Shown here: positions 44,370 to 53,131 of the stretch, piece after piece
How the letters are laid out: every line of letters begins with the position of its first letter
Position numbering within the stretch: position 1 is the first letter of the stretch
Origin: Corynebacterium sp. ACRPH
GTDB lineage: Bacteria > Actinomycetota > Actinomycetes > Mycobacteriales > Mycobacteriaceae
NCBI RefSeq assembly: GCF_022347285.1
Contig: NZ_JAKRND010000002.1
Span: forward strand, 150,846-214,845
Length of the DNA: 64,000 nucleotides
Reading direction: 5' to 3'
Program-made: the position numbers and the translations under genes
The notes under the pieces: model-generated
Seen by the model: only the letters and a program-made list of their open reading frames with translations
Told to the model about the DNA's origin: nothing
The model's database searches: none

Positions 44370-45770
44370 ATGAAGCCTTTTTTTGGGAAAAATCATACTG
44401 AGTTCCGGCGGGGTTTTAAGGCGAGCATCGCCGCCACGATGTCCTTAGTTGCGTTGTCCGGGATGGGCGGGGTGGCCACCGCGCAGTCCGTAGCGCCCTC
44501 TGGGTCGGCGCCAGCAGGGTCAGCGCCGGCAGGGGTGGCCTCCTCGGCACCGACGCCGTCCGGACCGCAGTCGAGCGCTTCCGCACTGGTCAACAAGGGC
44601 GAGCCGATGCGCACCCCGGCTCCTTTCGCGGGCAGCCCGGTGGATAGTGGGCTGAAGATCGGCGCGGTTCCAGCTAAGGCGGGGGCGCTGATGAACACTG
44701 TTCCGCTTGATCCGGCGGTCGGTTTGTCTGCGGCTGGCCAGCAGTTCCGCTTCAGCTACTCGACGACCAACCAGCACGGGACGGTCTCGCCTTCCACCGG
44801 TGCGGTGTTCTTCCCGAAGGGCAAGGCTCCGGCTGGTGGCTGGCCGGTGTTGGCGTGGGCGCACGGAACGGTGGGCTTAGCGGATCAGTGCACTCCGTCG
44901 ATGAACCCGCGCTCCCAGCGGGATCACGACTACCTGAACCATTGGCTCAACCAGGGCTATGCGATCGTCGCCAGTGACTATGCGGGCATGGGCACCGAGG
45001 GGCTGATGAGCTACCTCAACGGCAAGTCCACCGCCGCTAACGTGGTGGATTCCGTGATCGCCGCGCAGGATCTACCTGCGGTGAAGCAGGGTGGCCAGAA
45101 GCTTTCCCGCAACTGGGCGGTCATTGGCCAGTCCCAGGGCGGCGGCGCGGCCCTGCACGTCGCGCTGCGGGCAACGGAGCGGAGCAAGCAAGCGAACCTC
45201 AACTTCCTGGGCACGGTGGCCACGGGCGCCCCGGCTTATGTTGAGGAGATCGTGCTGGCGGGCAGCCCGACCTTCCCGCCGGTTCCCCTACCAGCCGGGT
45301 TGAACACTTACGCGATGTATATTGTCGCGGCGTTCCGAGAGGCCAACCCAAACGTGGATGTCGATTCCGCCCTGACTGACGAGGGCAAGCGCATGGTGAA
45401 GGCCTCCGAGGATTCTTGTTATCCGGAGCTTTCCGAAGCCCTAAAGGGCACCAATGTCGCACGGGCGTTCTCCAAGCCGCTCCGCGAGGTGCCGGGTCTG
45501 GAGCCCGCACTGCGCGAGTTCATGCAAACTCCTGCGACTGGCTACGATAAGCCGGTTTTCCTGGGCCACGGCCTGAAGGATATGGATGTGCCCACTCCTA
45601 TCGGCATCATCTTAAATACGGACATGTGGATCAATCAGTTCATCGGGGATATGCGCAGCCGTAACCAGCGGGTGGAGGTTCACTGGTATCCCACCGACCA
45701 CGGCGGAACCGTACCCGCTTCGCAGGTACACTCCACCCCGTTCCTGGCGAACCTGTTCCGCAACGCTTAG
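44370..45770 (+). CDS. Secreted lipase (LIP family)
   Basis: 466 aa. A signal peptide with a long n-region ends near GVATAQS; a low-complexity Ala/Pro/Ser region follows (residues about 40-80). The alpha/beta-hydrolase domain has the oxyanion-type WAHGTVG, the nucleophile elbow IGQSQGGGAAL, and the catalytic Asp/His near LGHGLKDMDVP and YPTDHGGTV. Secretory lipases of this family release fatty acids from host or environmental lipids. TATACT ends exactly 7 nt before the ATG, so a leaderless transcript; no Shine-Dalgarno is visible. Confidence 0.92.
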   Translation: MKPFFGKNHTEFRRGFKASIAATMSLVALSGMGGVATAQSVAPSGSAPAGSAPAGVASSAPTPSGPQSSASALVNKGEPMRTPAPFAGSPVDSGLKIGAVPAKAGALMNTVPLDPAVGLSAAGQQFRFSYSTTNQHGTVSPSTGAVFFPKGKAPAGGWPVLAWAHGTVGLADQCTPSMNPRSQRDHDYLNHWLNQGYAIVASDYAGMGTEGLMSYLNGKSTAANVVDSVIAAQDLPAVKQGGQKLSRNWAVIGQSQGGGAALHVALRATERSKQANLNFLGTVATGAPAYVEEIVLAGSPTFPPVPLPAGLNTYAMYIVAAFREANPNVDVDSALTDEGKRMVKASEDSCYPELSEALKGTNVARAFSKPLREVPGLEPALREFMQTPATGYDKPVFLGHGLKDMDVPTPIGIILNTDMWINQFIGDMRSRNQRVEVHWYPTDHGGTVPASQVHSTPFLANLFRNA

Positions 45771-45826
45771 CCCGCGCAAGCACGCCTTCGCGCCCACGCT
45801 TCGCACCCCCTTAGCAGTGCGCCCGG

Positions 45827-46150
45827 CTACTCCGCTGGCCCGGCGATGGCCTGCGCCTTCTGCGGGAGGATACGCGAGTTCGAGCCAATGCGGGTGGTGA
45901 CGTCCACCGTCACGAACTCGCCTTTGACCTCGCAGTTTTCCACGTCGGCACCATTCGCACCGGCGATGCTGCGCGCAGTATCGCACGGCTCGCCCTCGCC
46001 CGTCTGCACCACCATCGCCGCCGATAGCGCGGCCAGGTCCGCGGCCGTGCTGGCCTGCTCCTTGTGACCCAGCATGGCGCTGCCGATAGCCAACAGGGAA
46101 ACCACCGACAGGACGCCGAGCGTGACCATCGCCCCATAGACAGTGCTCAT
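45827..46150 (-). CDS. TadG-like / Rv3654c-type pilus locus protein
   Basis: 107 aa. One N-terminal transmembrane helix (MSTVYGAMVTLGVLSVVSLLAIGSAML) without a cleavable signal, then a small extracytoplasmic domain with two Cys (EGEPCDTAR, VENCEVKG) likely in a disulfide. The AADLAALSAA motif after the helix is typical of TadE/TadG-like pseudopilins. It is the last gene of the tad operon, 32 bp after tadE, with GGGGAG before the ATG. Confidence 0.82.
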   Translation of the reverse strand: MSTVYGAMVTLGVLSVVSLLAIGSAMLGHKEQASTAADLAALSAAMVVQTGEGEPCDTARSIAGANGADVENCEVKGEFVTVDVTTRIGSNSRILPQKAQAIAGPAE

Positions 46151-46182
46151 CTTTCACTCCCCGTCATCTAACTCGATCCCCT

Positions 46183-46491
46183 CTATTCGCCGTCCGGCTC
46201 CACCAACGTGACGGCCTCGCCGTGGACGTCGAACAAAGCCCCGTCCTTGGTAACCTTCACCCGCACAAGCGGCGATTCCGCACTACCTTCGCGGGTTGTG
46301 GAGACGGCCGCGGTGGCGTCAATCTGCCTGGCGAGCGCAACCCCATCGCCGCCACGCGCTTCGGCCCGGGCGACGGTCCGCGCCAGCGATTGCGCCGAGG
46401 CTGCCTGCGACATAGTGACCAATCCCGCGGCGGATCCACCGGCGACGAGCGTTATGGCGGACAGGACGATGGCGCCTTCGACTGTGTTCAT
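46183..46491 (-). CDS. tadE: TadE-like pseudopilin
   Basis: 102 aa. Starts MNTVEGAIVLSAI, with the Glu at position 5 and a helix, as in processed Flp-type pilins, but lacking any leader before it. SQAASAQSLARTVARAEARG then leads into a small domain. AGGAA precedes the ATG. It belongs to the Flp/Tad pilus assembly locus, between the Flp pilin and TadG-like genes. Confidence 0.82.
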   Translation of the reverse strand: MNTVEGAIVLSAITLVAGGSAAGLVTMSQAASAQSLARTVARAEARGGDGVALARQIDATAAVSTTREGSAESPLVRVKVTKDGALFDVHGEAVTLVEPDGE

Positions 46492-46643
46492 GTTCGTTCC
46501 TGGTTAAAGATTCTTGTGCGTAGTTCGTGGTGTGTGGTTCGTGGTGTGTGTTTTTAGTGACGCCCCCCACGCGCCCGAGCCTTGAAGAGCTCAGGAGCGC
46601 GGGGCGTGGTGTGGCCCCGGCGGCTAACCAGGAGCTTTCCGGG

Positions 46644-47003
46644 CTACTTTGTGTTCAGTGCCCTATCGAAAATTCCGCTGAGTGCCTGCTCCACGGTGTC
46701 CGAGGTCACGACGGTGTACAGCAGCGCTCCGAGGGCAGCTGCCGCCACGCAGCCCAAGGCGTATTCCACCGTGGACATACCCCTTTCATCGGCGTATCGA
46801 CTATAGATAGCGCCGATAATGTGGTTCCACCAACGAGTGATTGGGTGCAGGTCAGAATATGTTTCTTCCGCAATTCCAGTGCTCGGGTCCGTCTTGACCG
46901 GCGCGGCCTTGAACTGCTCCGGAACCGCAATCGGTGTGCAAGCGGTCGACGTGGGTGTAGTTGGAGTGAGAGTGGTTGGAGCGGTGATGGTTGGAGTGGT
47001 CAT
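46644..47003 (-). CDS. Flp-type pilin (DUF4244) with long leader
   Basis: 119 aa. The C-terminal 45 residues are a classic Flp pilin: a prepilin-peptidase site DERG before MSTVEYALG (Glu at +5), one hydrophobic helix, and a short polar tail. The N-terminal 75 residues are unusual: a Thr/Pro-rich stretch (MTTPTITAPTTLTPTTPTST) and a linker with RWWNHIIGAIYSRYADERG. GGAAGGA lies 8 nt before the ATG. No prepilin peptidase gene is in the window. Confidence 0.85.
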   Translation of the reverse strand: MTTPTITAPTTLTPTTPTSTACTPIAVPEQFKAAPVKTDPSTGIAEETYSDLHPITRWWNHIIGAIYSRYADERGMSTVEYALGCVAAAALGALLYTVVTSDTVEQALSGIFDRALNTK

Positions 47004-47145
47004 GGTCAGTGTCCTTCCCCGGCGGCACGAAAGGCGCGCCGCCGTGTTGAGTGAGTTGAGTTCGATAGATGTCAGATGTCCGTGTGAACCACTGTGAGTT
47101 GCTTCTCCAGGAGTGGCCCTCACCTCGCGTCGGTGCCCATAGCTC

Positions 47146-48297
47146 CTAGAGCGAGGCCATTCCGATGGCCAGCGGTATCAAGCCGACGAAGACGAAGGCC
47201 GGGAGGAAGCAGAGGGTCAGTGGTGCAGCCAAGGCGATCAAGACCTTCTCGGCTCCGGCGGTTGCCTTGTCGGCGGCAACGCGGCGGAGGTGTTCGGCCT
47301 GTTGATGCATTCCATCGGCAAGCGATGTTCCGGCGCGGGTTTGCTGCGCCGCTTGGCGGGCGATGGGACCAAAGAGGGAATGCTCGGCCAGCGTTAGCCA
47401 GGCATCCTTCCCCCCACCGAGGTTCAGCAGCGCTATGGCGCGGCCGAGATCCCCTTCCCCATCGTGTTCACCATCGTGGACTAACTGCCCCACCCCCACG
47501 TCCCAGGCTGGCAACAATGCCTTTCCGGCACGCAGCGCAGCCGCGGAAACGTCGAGGGCACGGGCCGCGTCCAGCGGACCCACGAGTGTGGAGCCGGCAG
47601 GTCCGGCCCGCACACCCACCCCGCCCAGTGGGGATGCGGTCAGCGATTCGCTCAGATGCTCCGTCCACAGGGTGCCGGCGCACACCAGTCCCACCCCGGT
47701 CAAGAAAAGCAGTACTCCCAGCACATTCGTCAGCAGAAAGGTCAGCGTGCCGAGCCCGCTGCTCTGCCCCAGCGCCACTGCGCCGATCGGCAGCGCCAGC
47801 AGCACCGTGACTGTCAGCCGCGCGCCCGCCGTCGCGGAGGTGGACTTCGAGATGTGCGCCAGCTGCGCATCAATGTCCGTCACGTGCGCCCGGGCCAGCG
47901 CTGCCAACCCCACGCCGTGGCGGTGGGAGATGCCCCAGATGTGGAATAGGTGGGCAAGGGAGCTCGGGGCGTCACTGCCCGGCGCGGTTCCACCAGTCCC
48001 CTCACCCGGTGCGGCGCCACCAGATCCGGCACCCGGCGCGGCGCCCAGGCGCACCTTCACGCAGGCAACGTCCACCTCGTGGCGCAGCGCCTCGGATTTC
48101 AACCCCTCAGCCGCGTGCTCGACGGCCTCCAATGGTCGGGCACCCGCGGCCACTTCGCGGGCGATGGCATCCACCACATCGCGCACCCCGGCCAGGGTTT
48201 TCATCTGCCTGCGGGTCCGCAGCATCCGCCCCGCCACGACCTTCAGGGTGAAAGCCACCATCAATGCGCCCGCCACCACCGCAAGTACCGGAATCAT
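47146..48297 (-). CDS. TadB-TadC fusion, inner-membrane platform of the Tad pilus
   Basis: 383 aa. The first half (about 1-220) resembles TadB: N-terminal helix, GVRDVVDAIAREVAAGARPLEAVEHA, a Gly/Ala/Pro-rich insert, then two helices. The second half (about 240-383) has the TadC/GspF-like LFGPIARQAAQQTRAGTSLADGMHQ and two final helices. Mycobacteria and most other bacteria use two separate genes. It is 15 bp downstream of tadA. It should anchor the ATPase and organise pilin polymerisation. Confidence 0.85.
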   Translation of the reverse strand: MIPVLAVVAGALMVAFTLKVVAGRMLRTRRQMKTLAGVRDVVDAIAREVAAGARPLEAVEHAAEGLKSEALRHEVDVACVKVRLGAAPGAGSGGAAPGEGTGGTAPGSDAPSSLAHLFHIWGISHRHGVGLAALARAHVTDIDAQLAHISKSTSATAGARLTVTVLLALPIGAVALGQSSGLGTLTFLLTNVLGVLLFLTGVGLVCAGTLWTEHLSESLTASPLGGVGVRAGPAGSTLVGPLDAARALDVSAAALRAGKALLPAWDVGVGQLVHDGEHDGEGDLGRAIALLNLGGGKDAWLTLAEHSLFGPIARQAAQQTRAGTSLADGMHQQAEHLRRVAADKATAGAEKVLIALAAPLTLCFLPAFVFVGLIPLAIGMASL

Positions 48298-48312
48298 ATC
48301 TCTGCCCTCCCA

Positions 48313-49488
48313 TCAGCCCAGCTCATCGCTGAACTCCTCGAATCCCGCACGGGCGCCGTCGCGCCAGTGCCACAGCACCTCAATGCGCGCCCGCTCGTCG
48401 CCGACCAGCCGCCCGATGTGCGTCAGCCGTCGCCCCTGCTCCGTGCGGGAAACGTGCAGCACCACGTCTATTCCGTCGATTACCTGGCGGGTCAGTGCTA
48501 TCCGATCCAGCCCGGCCATCGCACCCAGCGCCTCGAGCCGCCCCGGCACGCTGGCCGGGTCGTTCGCGTGGATAGTCCCCGCACTGCCCGCATGCCCGGT
48601 GTTCAGGGCAACCAACAGGTCCGCCACTTCGGGGCCGCGGATCTCGCCCACCACGATGCGGTCCGGGCGCATGCGCAGGCTCTGCTTCACCAGCGCCGTC
48701 ATGGAGATCGCACCCGCCCCCTCCGCATTGCCTTCGCGGGTGGCCAGCGCCACGACGTGCGGATGGTCTATCAGCAGCTCCGGGGTGTCCTCCACCACGA
48801 GCAGCCGCTGGTCGTAGGCCACCTCCGCCAACAGCGCGGCCAGCAGGGTGGTCTTCCCCGCGCCCGTCCCGCCACTAATCAGGATGTTCCGCCGCGCCCG
48901 CACGATCCGCCGCAGCACGCCCGCCATCTCCTCGCTGGCCAGACCGCCTTGCACCAGCGCATCCAAGGAGTTCTTTTGCCCCTTAATCGCGCGCAAGCTA
49001 ATGCAACTGCCGCCCGCCGCCGGTGGAGCCAGCAGCGTATGCACGCGGATCGCCTGCGCCGGTACGTCCGGAGGCAGCTCGCGCAGCACCCCGTCGGCAA
49101 AGGGCCGGGCCTCGTCCAGCCGCTCCCCGCACAGCGTCGCCATCCGCACCGCCAGGTCGCGCGCCGCCTCCACGCCGATCTGCACCCCGTCTATCGGCTG
49201 CATGCCCTCGCCCCGATCCGCCCATACGCTGCCATCGCCGTTGAGCACCACGTCCGTCACCTGCGCATCCTGTAGCGGTCCCGCCAGCGGCCCCAGCCCA
49301 CTGAACTCCCTCTGCAGGGTGCGCACGTTCTCCACGCTCGCCTTCCCGATCAGGTGCAGGCTGCGCGAAAGGTCGTGCTCGTCCGGCCTACTAATCCCCT
49401 GTTCAGCCAGGTCGTCGCGCACGATCGCCAGCAGCCCGCGCTCCGCTTCCGGCTGGTTGTTCTTGTTCTTCTTCCTTAGTGACGCCAC
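48313..49488 (-). CDS. tadA: Tad pilus assembly ATPase
   Basis: 391 aa. Secretion-type ATPase of the GspE/VirB11 superfamily that powers pilus assembly. Walker A GGTGAGKTTLL, Asp box VVEDTPEL, the His box LNTGHAGSAGTIHAND, and Walker B RIVVGEIRG are all present. The start is a GTG (MASLRKK) 27 bp after the CpaE/Ssd-like gene. Confidence 0.93.
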   Translation of the reverse strand: MASLRKKNKNNQPEAERGLLAIVRDDLAEQGISRPDEHDLSRSLHLIGKASVENVRTLQREFSGLGPLAGPLQDAQVTDVVLNGDGSVWADRGEGMQPIDGVQIGVEAARDLAVRMATLCGERLDEARPFADGVLRELPPDVPAQAIRVHTLLAPPAAGGSCISLRAIKGQKNSLDALVQGGLASEEMAGVLRRIVRARRNILISGGTGAGKTTLLAALLAEVAYDQRLLVVEDTPELLIDHPHVVALATREGNAEGAGAISMTALVKQSLRMRPDRIVVGEIRGPEVADLLVALNTGHAGSAGTIHANDPASVPGRLEALGAMAGLDRIALTRQVIDGIDVVLHVSRTEQGRRLTHIGRLVGDERARIEVLWHWRDGARAGFEEFSDELG

Positions 49489-49515
49489 CTGCGTCTCCCC
49501 CGTCCCTGTTATCCC

Positions 49516-50721
49516 CTAGCCCGCGATTGGCAGCGCGCAGTTGCCGACGATGTGCTGGATTTTCTCCCACACCTCGCGCACCGGCCCGCGGGCGCGGTCG
49601 TGCTTCAGCGAGCTTTCAATCCAATACTCGGCCTCGCCTCGATCCAGAGCGGGAGTGCACTGGTCATCGTGGCGAATCACCGCTACGGGAACCTCGTCCA
49701 TCATCATCGCGGCAACGGCCACGGAGGTGGAGGCGCCGGGGACTTCCCGCAGCACGATCAGCGGCTTGGTTCGGTCGTTTTCCAGCATTCGGTTTCGCAG
49801 TGCGCTGGCGGCGGTCACTCCCTGGATGGTCAGGGGTGCCACCAGTATGTGCACGTCGGGTTCCCCTTCGCCCCACTGCTCCTGCCATCCGGCGCTCGCG
49901 CTATCGGCCACTGGCAGACTGCGCCCGCAGTCCACCACCAGATCATCTGCATGCATCAACCCGGCCAGCTGGCCCACGTCCAGTCCCCTGCCGCCACTGT
50001 GTGCGCCGAAAGTCGGGTAACGGTCGGCGTAGATTACGGGAACGGCCCCGCCTTCGGCGCTGATCTTCTTTCCGCCCGCGCTATCGAAGCCGAGCATCAG
50101 CAAGTGGCTGCGCAGCTGGTCGAAGTCGCAGTCGGCAGGGATTTGGTTGCGGGTCAGCCCCGGCCGCCGTTCCTTGCCCAACACTAGATCCAGGCCACAG
50201 GAGTGCGGGTCAGCGTCCAGCAACACCGCAGGCCTTCCCTCGCAGGACATGTAGTAGGCCAGTTGGGCCGCAAACAGGCTGGACCCCGCACCGCCTACCG
50301 CCGAACTCACCGCGATGCGCACCGCGTCGTTCGATCCAATCATCTCCGCCAACACCATCGCCCCACCGGCGTCCAGGGAGGGCTCCAGCTGATCCACGCG
50401 AATCGCTCGCACCAGTCGGTGGCGGGTCAACTCGCTTTCCCTATCGCTCAACACGATCGCCGAGTTTTGGCAGGTAAACCCCTCTTTCCGATCTAGCTCG
50501 CGCAGCAGGTTCGCCTCAAACTCCTCCGTACCATCGTGGATAATCATCGGCCGGCGGGTCACCGCTACGACCATGCGCGCCTCGTTGTTCCACAGCGGGT
50601 CCGCGATGTCCACGATCACCGGCCGGAGCTGTGCGGTTTGCTCCCACCCCTTCTTCCTTGCTGCTGTTTTTGCCTTCTTGGCTGCTGCCTTGCTCTGCTT
50701 TGCTGACTTCCCTGTGCCCAT
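49516..50721 (-). CDS. CpaE/Ssd-like MinD-family protein
   Basis: 401 aa. A Lys/Ala-rich N-terminus is followed by a receiver-like or unknown domain, then a ParA/MinD-type fold (from about residue 140). The P-loop is SSAVGGAGSSLFA, lacking both the signature Lys of MinD (KGGxGK) and the second Lys, so ATP use is doubtful. AVLLDADPHSCGLDLVLG and DDLVVDCGRSLP fit motifs A' and B. Mycobacterial Ssd (septum-site determining protein) heads the same tad operon. Its role may be pilus localisation or control of division. Confidence 0.88.
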   Translation of the reverse strand: MGTGKSAKQSKAAAKKAKTAARKKGWEQTAQLRPVIVDIADPLWNNEARMVVAVTRRPMIIHDGTEEFEANLLRELDRKEGFTCQNSAIVLSDRESELTRHRLVRAIRVDQLEPSLDAGGAMVLAEMIGSNDAVRIAVSSAVGGAGSSLFAAQLAYYMSCEGRPAVLLDADPHSCGLDLVLGKERRPGLTRNQIPADCDFDQLRSHLLMLGFDSAGGKKISAEGGAVPVIYADRYPTFGAHSGGRGLDVGQLAGLMHADDLVVDCGRSLPVADSASAGWQEQWGEGEPDVHILVAPLTIQGVTAASALRNRMLENDRTKPLIVLREVPGASTSVAVAAMMMDEVPVAVIRHDDQCTPALDRGEAEYWIESSLKHDRARGPVREVWEKIQHIVGNCALPIAG

Positions 50722-50875
50722 GAACCAAAGGCTCCCAGTTGCGGGCTTGCAAAAGTACCCCTGATTTTTTGGCTGTGGAAAAATCGGGGTGGCGTCATAA
50801 AAACGGGCCTAGACCCTGTGAATAACCCGAAACGCAAAAAGATTAAAGTGGCATAAGTGGTGCAATGTTACTAGA

Positions 50876-51712
50876 ATGACGCATGTGAATCAGCACCAAG
50901 ACCCACCGCGCGCAAAGGGCGCAGAGCGAGTTTTGGCCATTTTCGACCTCGATAAGACCATCATCGACACGTCGGCATCCCTGGCCTACCGCCGCCCGAT
51001 GGCCGAACGCGGCCTGCTCAATACCGGCGAGGTGCTGAAGATGATGGCGATGCTGGGCAACTACATGCTCTCCACCCACTCCGAGGAGGGGCTGGAATCC
51101 ACAAAAGAAGCCCTGACCAGGATCATCAAGGATCGCGAATCCGAGCCCCTGCGCCAGGTCGCCCAGGATGCCCTGCAGGAAGTCATCACCCCGTTTATCT
51201 ACGCCGAGGCGCGCGAACTGATCGAATGGCACCGGAAGATGGGGCACCGCATCGCCATCGTGACCGCCTCGGCCTCCGTCATGGTGCAGCCCATCGCCAA
51301 GGAACTCGGCGTGGATCACCTGTTCGCCACCGAACTGGAGGAAAAGGATGGGCGCTTCACCGGCGCCGTCACGCACTTCAACAAGGGGCACGCCAAGGTC
51401 GAGCGCATCCTAGAGCTCGCCCGCAAACACGGCTACGACCTGGGGAAAAGCTACGCTTATTCTGACGCCGCCACAGACATCCCCATGCTGAAGCTGGTGG
51501 GCAACCCGGTTGCCGTGAACCCGGACCGCCCCCTGAAGAAGCAGGCGACGGAGGCCGAATGGCCGATCCGCCAGTTCGTCCGCCCGGAACCGCTATTTCC
51601 GCAGGCAGCGGTGATCGCCGGGGCGGGCGCCACCCTGGCTCTGCTCGGCATTGCCGCAACCGGCCTGGCGATGTGGTGGCGCGGGCGCGAGGAAGGTTCA
51701 GACGAGGCCTAG
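50876..51712 (+). CDS. HAD-IB family hydrolase with C-terminal membrane helix
   Basis: 278 aa. Motif I LAIFDLDKTIID, motif II IVTASAS, motif III Lys (NKGHAKVERI) and the acidic motif YSDAATDIPML identify a SerB-like phosphatase of subfamily IB. The C-terminal hydrophobic helix (AAVIAGAGATLALLGIAATG) followed by WWRGREE is typical of the actinobacterial homologues (Rv3661 type). The substrate is unknown; phosphoserine-like or lipid phosphate are options. It is divergent from the tad operon across 154 bp. Confidence 0.88.
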   Translation: MTHVNQHQDPPRAKGAERVLAIFDLDKTIIDTSASLAYRRPMAERGLLNTGEVLKMMAMLGNYMLSTHSEEGLESTKEALTRIIKDRESEPLRQVAQDALQEVITPFIYAEARELIEWHRKMGHRIAIVTASASVMVQPIAKELGVDHLFATELEEKDGRFTGAVTHFNKGHAKVERILELARKHGYDLGKSYAYSDAATDIPMLKLVGNPVAVNPDRPLKKQATEAEWPIRQFVRPEPLFPQAAVIAGAGATLALLGIAATGLAMWWRGREEGSDEA

Positions 51713-51721
51713 CGGCTACTT

Positions 51722-52507
51722 CTACTTCGCGTCCGCGATCGACTTGCCCTCCAGCGAGCCCTCGGACAGGCCCGTGGCGTGGAAAACAATCCACTCGGCC
51801 ACACCCTCCGGGGTGCCGCTGGCAAACCCCTCGGCTTTCGCCTGGTACTCGTCGCGCCGACGGTTCCACCAGACCTCCGGCACGCCCAGGCCGCGCGGAT
51901 CCAGGCCAGTGGCGATAGTCGCCAGGCGGGAGCAAGCGCGGGCGGTCACGCCGGTGGCGTCCGCAAAAGGCTGCAACGTCAGCAGCTCGCCGTGGATCAC
52001 CGCGGACAGCACCGTCGCGTTCACCTTGGTGCCGCCGGTGATGAACTTGCCCAGCAGTTGCAGGCGCGCATCCGTGGAGCGGCGCGGGCGGCCCGGCACC
52101 AGGAACTCCGCATCCCCCGCGGCCTTCTGGCGAAATGCCGGGTCGGACATCTGCGGGCTAGCAACCGCGTTGATGCGCGCGATGATCTGCAGCGGGGCGC
52201 GCCGCCAGGTAGTCACCGTCTCCGTCACACCGTCCGGAGCCAGCAGCTCCGCGGCGCGCAGGGCGCCGGCCAGGATCGGATCCTCCACCTGGCCGTCCTC
52301 CGGCAAGCGCGGGGAGCCACCGTCCAGCTGCGCCGAGGCACGCGCGCCGCGCAGCACCGATTCCGCGCCCGTGACATCCCAGCCACGCAGGTTGGCGGGG
52401 TGGCGGTGCAGGCGCGCCAGGTGGTCGTTGGCCTGGGCCACAGCCTCCGGCACTCCGGGCAGTTCAGCCAGTCCAGCGAGTGGGTCTTGCGCAGAATTGT
52501 CAGACAT
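51722..52507 (-). CDS. Fic-like fold protein with degenerate active site
   Basis: 261 aa. The central-to-C-terminal part contains VIHGELLTLQPFADATGVTAR, which lines up with the Fic motif HPFxxGNGRxxR but has Gln for the catalytic His and Ala-Thr-Gly for the GNG. The preceding helix with ATVLSAVIHGEL fits a Fic core. AMP-transfer is therefore unlikely; a binding or regulatory role is possible. The start MSDNSAQD is supported by TATTGT ending 7 nt before the ATG. Homologues sit at the same place in mycobacteria (Rv3662c type). It is convergent with the HAD gene. Confidence 0.7.
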   Translation of the reverse strand: MSDNSAQDPLAGLAELPGVPEAVAQANDHLARLHRHPANLRGWDVTGAESVLRGARASAQLDGGSPRLPEDGQVEDPILAGALRAAELLAPDGVTETVTTWRRAPLQIIARINAVASPQMSDPAFRQKAAGDAEFLVPGRPRRSTDARLQLLGKFITGGTKVNATVLSAVIHGELLTLQPFADATGVTARACSRLATIATGLDPRGLGVPEVWWNRRRDEYQAKAEGFASGTPEGVAEWIVFHATGLSEGSLEGKSIADAK

Positions 52508-52603
52508 ATTTAAGACAATAATGCACCCGCGCGCGCAATCTTCCCCGTGGTCTGGCAAACTAGGGGGGAGTCAATTAGGTGTAACCCCCCAGGAGTTTTA
52601 ACA

Positions 52604-53113
52604 GTGAGCAACAACGATCACGATGGCATGTTCACCGACCGCGATAGCTTTAACCCGAAGGTTAACGCTATTCCGCTGTCGGATGTGGATACCCATGCCA
52701 AGGGTCAAGCCAGCATCAGTGACCTGGTGAAGGATGCCTCCGCGCAGGTTTCCTCCCTGGTTCGTTCCGAGGTCGAGCTGGCAAAGACCGAGATCGCTAC
52801 TTCCGCCAAGAAGGCCGGCATCGGCGTGGGCCTGTTCGGCGCTGCCGCCATCATCCTGGCCTACAGCTCCTTCTTCCTCTTCTTCACCATCGCCGAGGCA
52901 CTGGATACCTTCATGTGGCGTTGGGCGGCCTTCCTGGTCGTCTTCCTGTTCATGCTGGTACTGGTCGCCATCCTGGCTCTGGTTGGCCTGAAGCAGGTCA
53001 AGGGCGTGAAGAAGCCGGAGAAGACCATCGAGTCCGTCGGCGAGCTGAAGACCGTGATCCCGCAGAAGGGCAAGGGCTCTTCCTCCGCGCGCCGCCCGGG
53101 AATGTACACCTAA
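52604..53113 (+). CDS. Holin-superfamily-like membrane protein (Phage_holin_3_6)
   Basis: 169 aa. SISDLVKDASAQVSSLVRSEVELAKTEI is the actinobacterial holin-X signature, followed by two transmembrane helices (about 84-108 and 113-138) and a Lys-rich tail. These chromosomal proteins are not phage lysis genes as far as known; their role is undefined. The start is a GTG with AGGAG 8 nt upstream; 18 bp separate it from the hydrolase gene that follows. Confidence 0.85.
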   Translation: MSNNDHDGMFTDRDSFNPKVNAIPLSDVDTHAKGQASISDLVKDASAQVSSLVRSEVELAKTEIATSAKKAGIGVGLFGAAAIILAYSSFFLFFTIAEALDTFMWRWAAFLVVFLFMLVLVAILALVGLKQVKGVKKPEKTIESVGELKTVIPQKGKGSSSARRPGMYT

Positions 53114-53131
53114 ATCCCCCGCGCGCCTGAG

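Noticed and set aside
52604..53113. Phage remnant suggested by the holin-type protein
   Set aside because: The protein belongs to a group common in actinobacterial chromosomes and its neighbours are conserved housekeeping or envelope genes.
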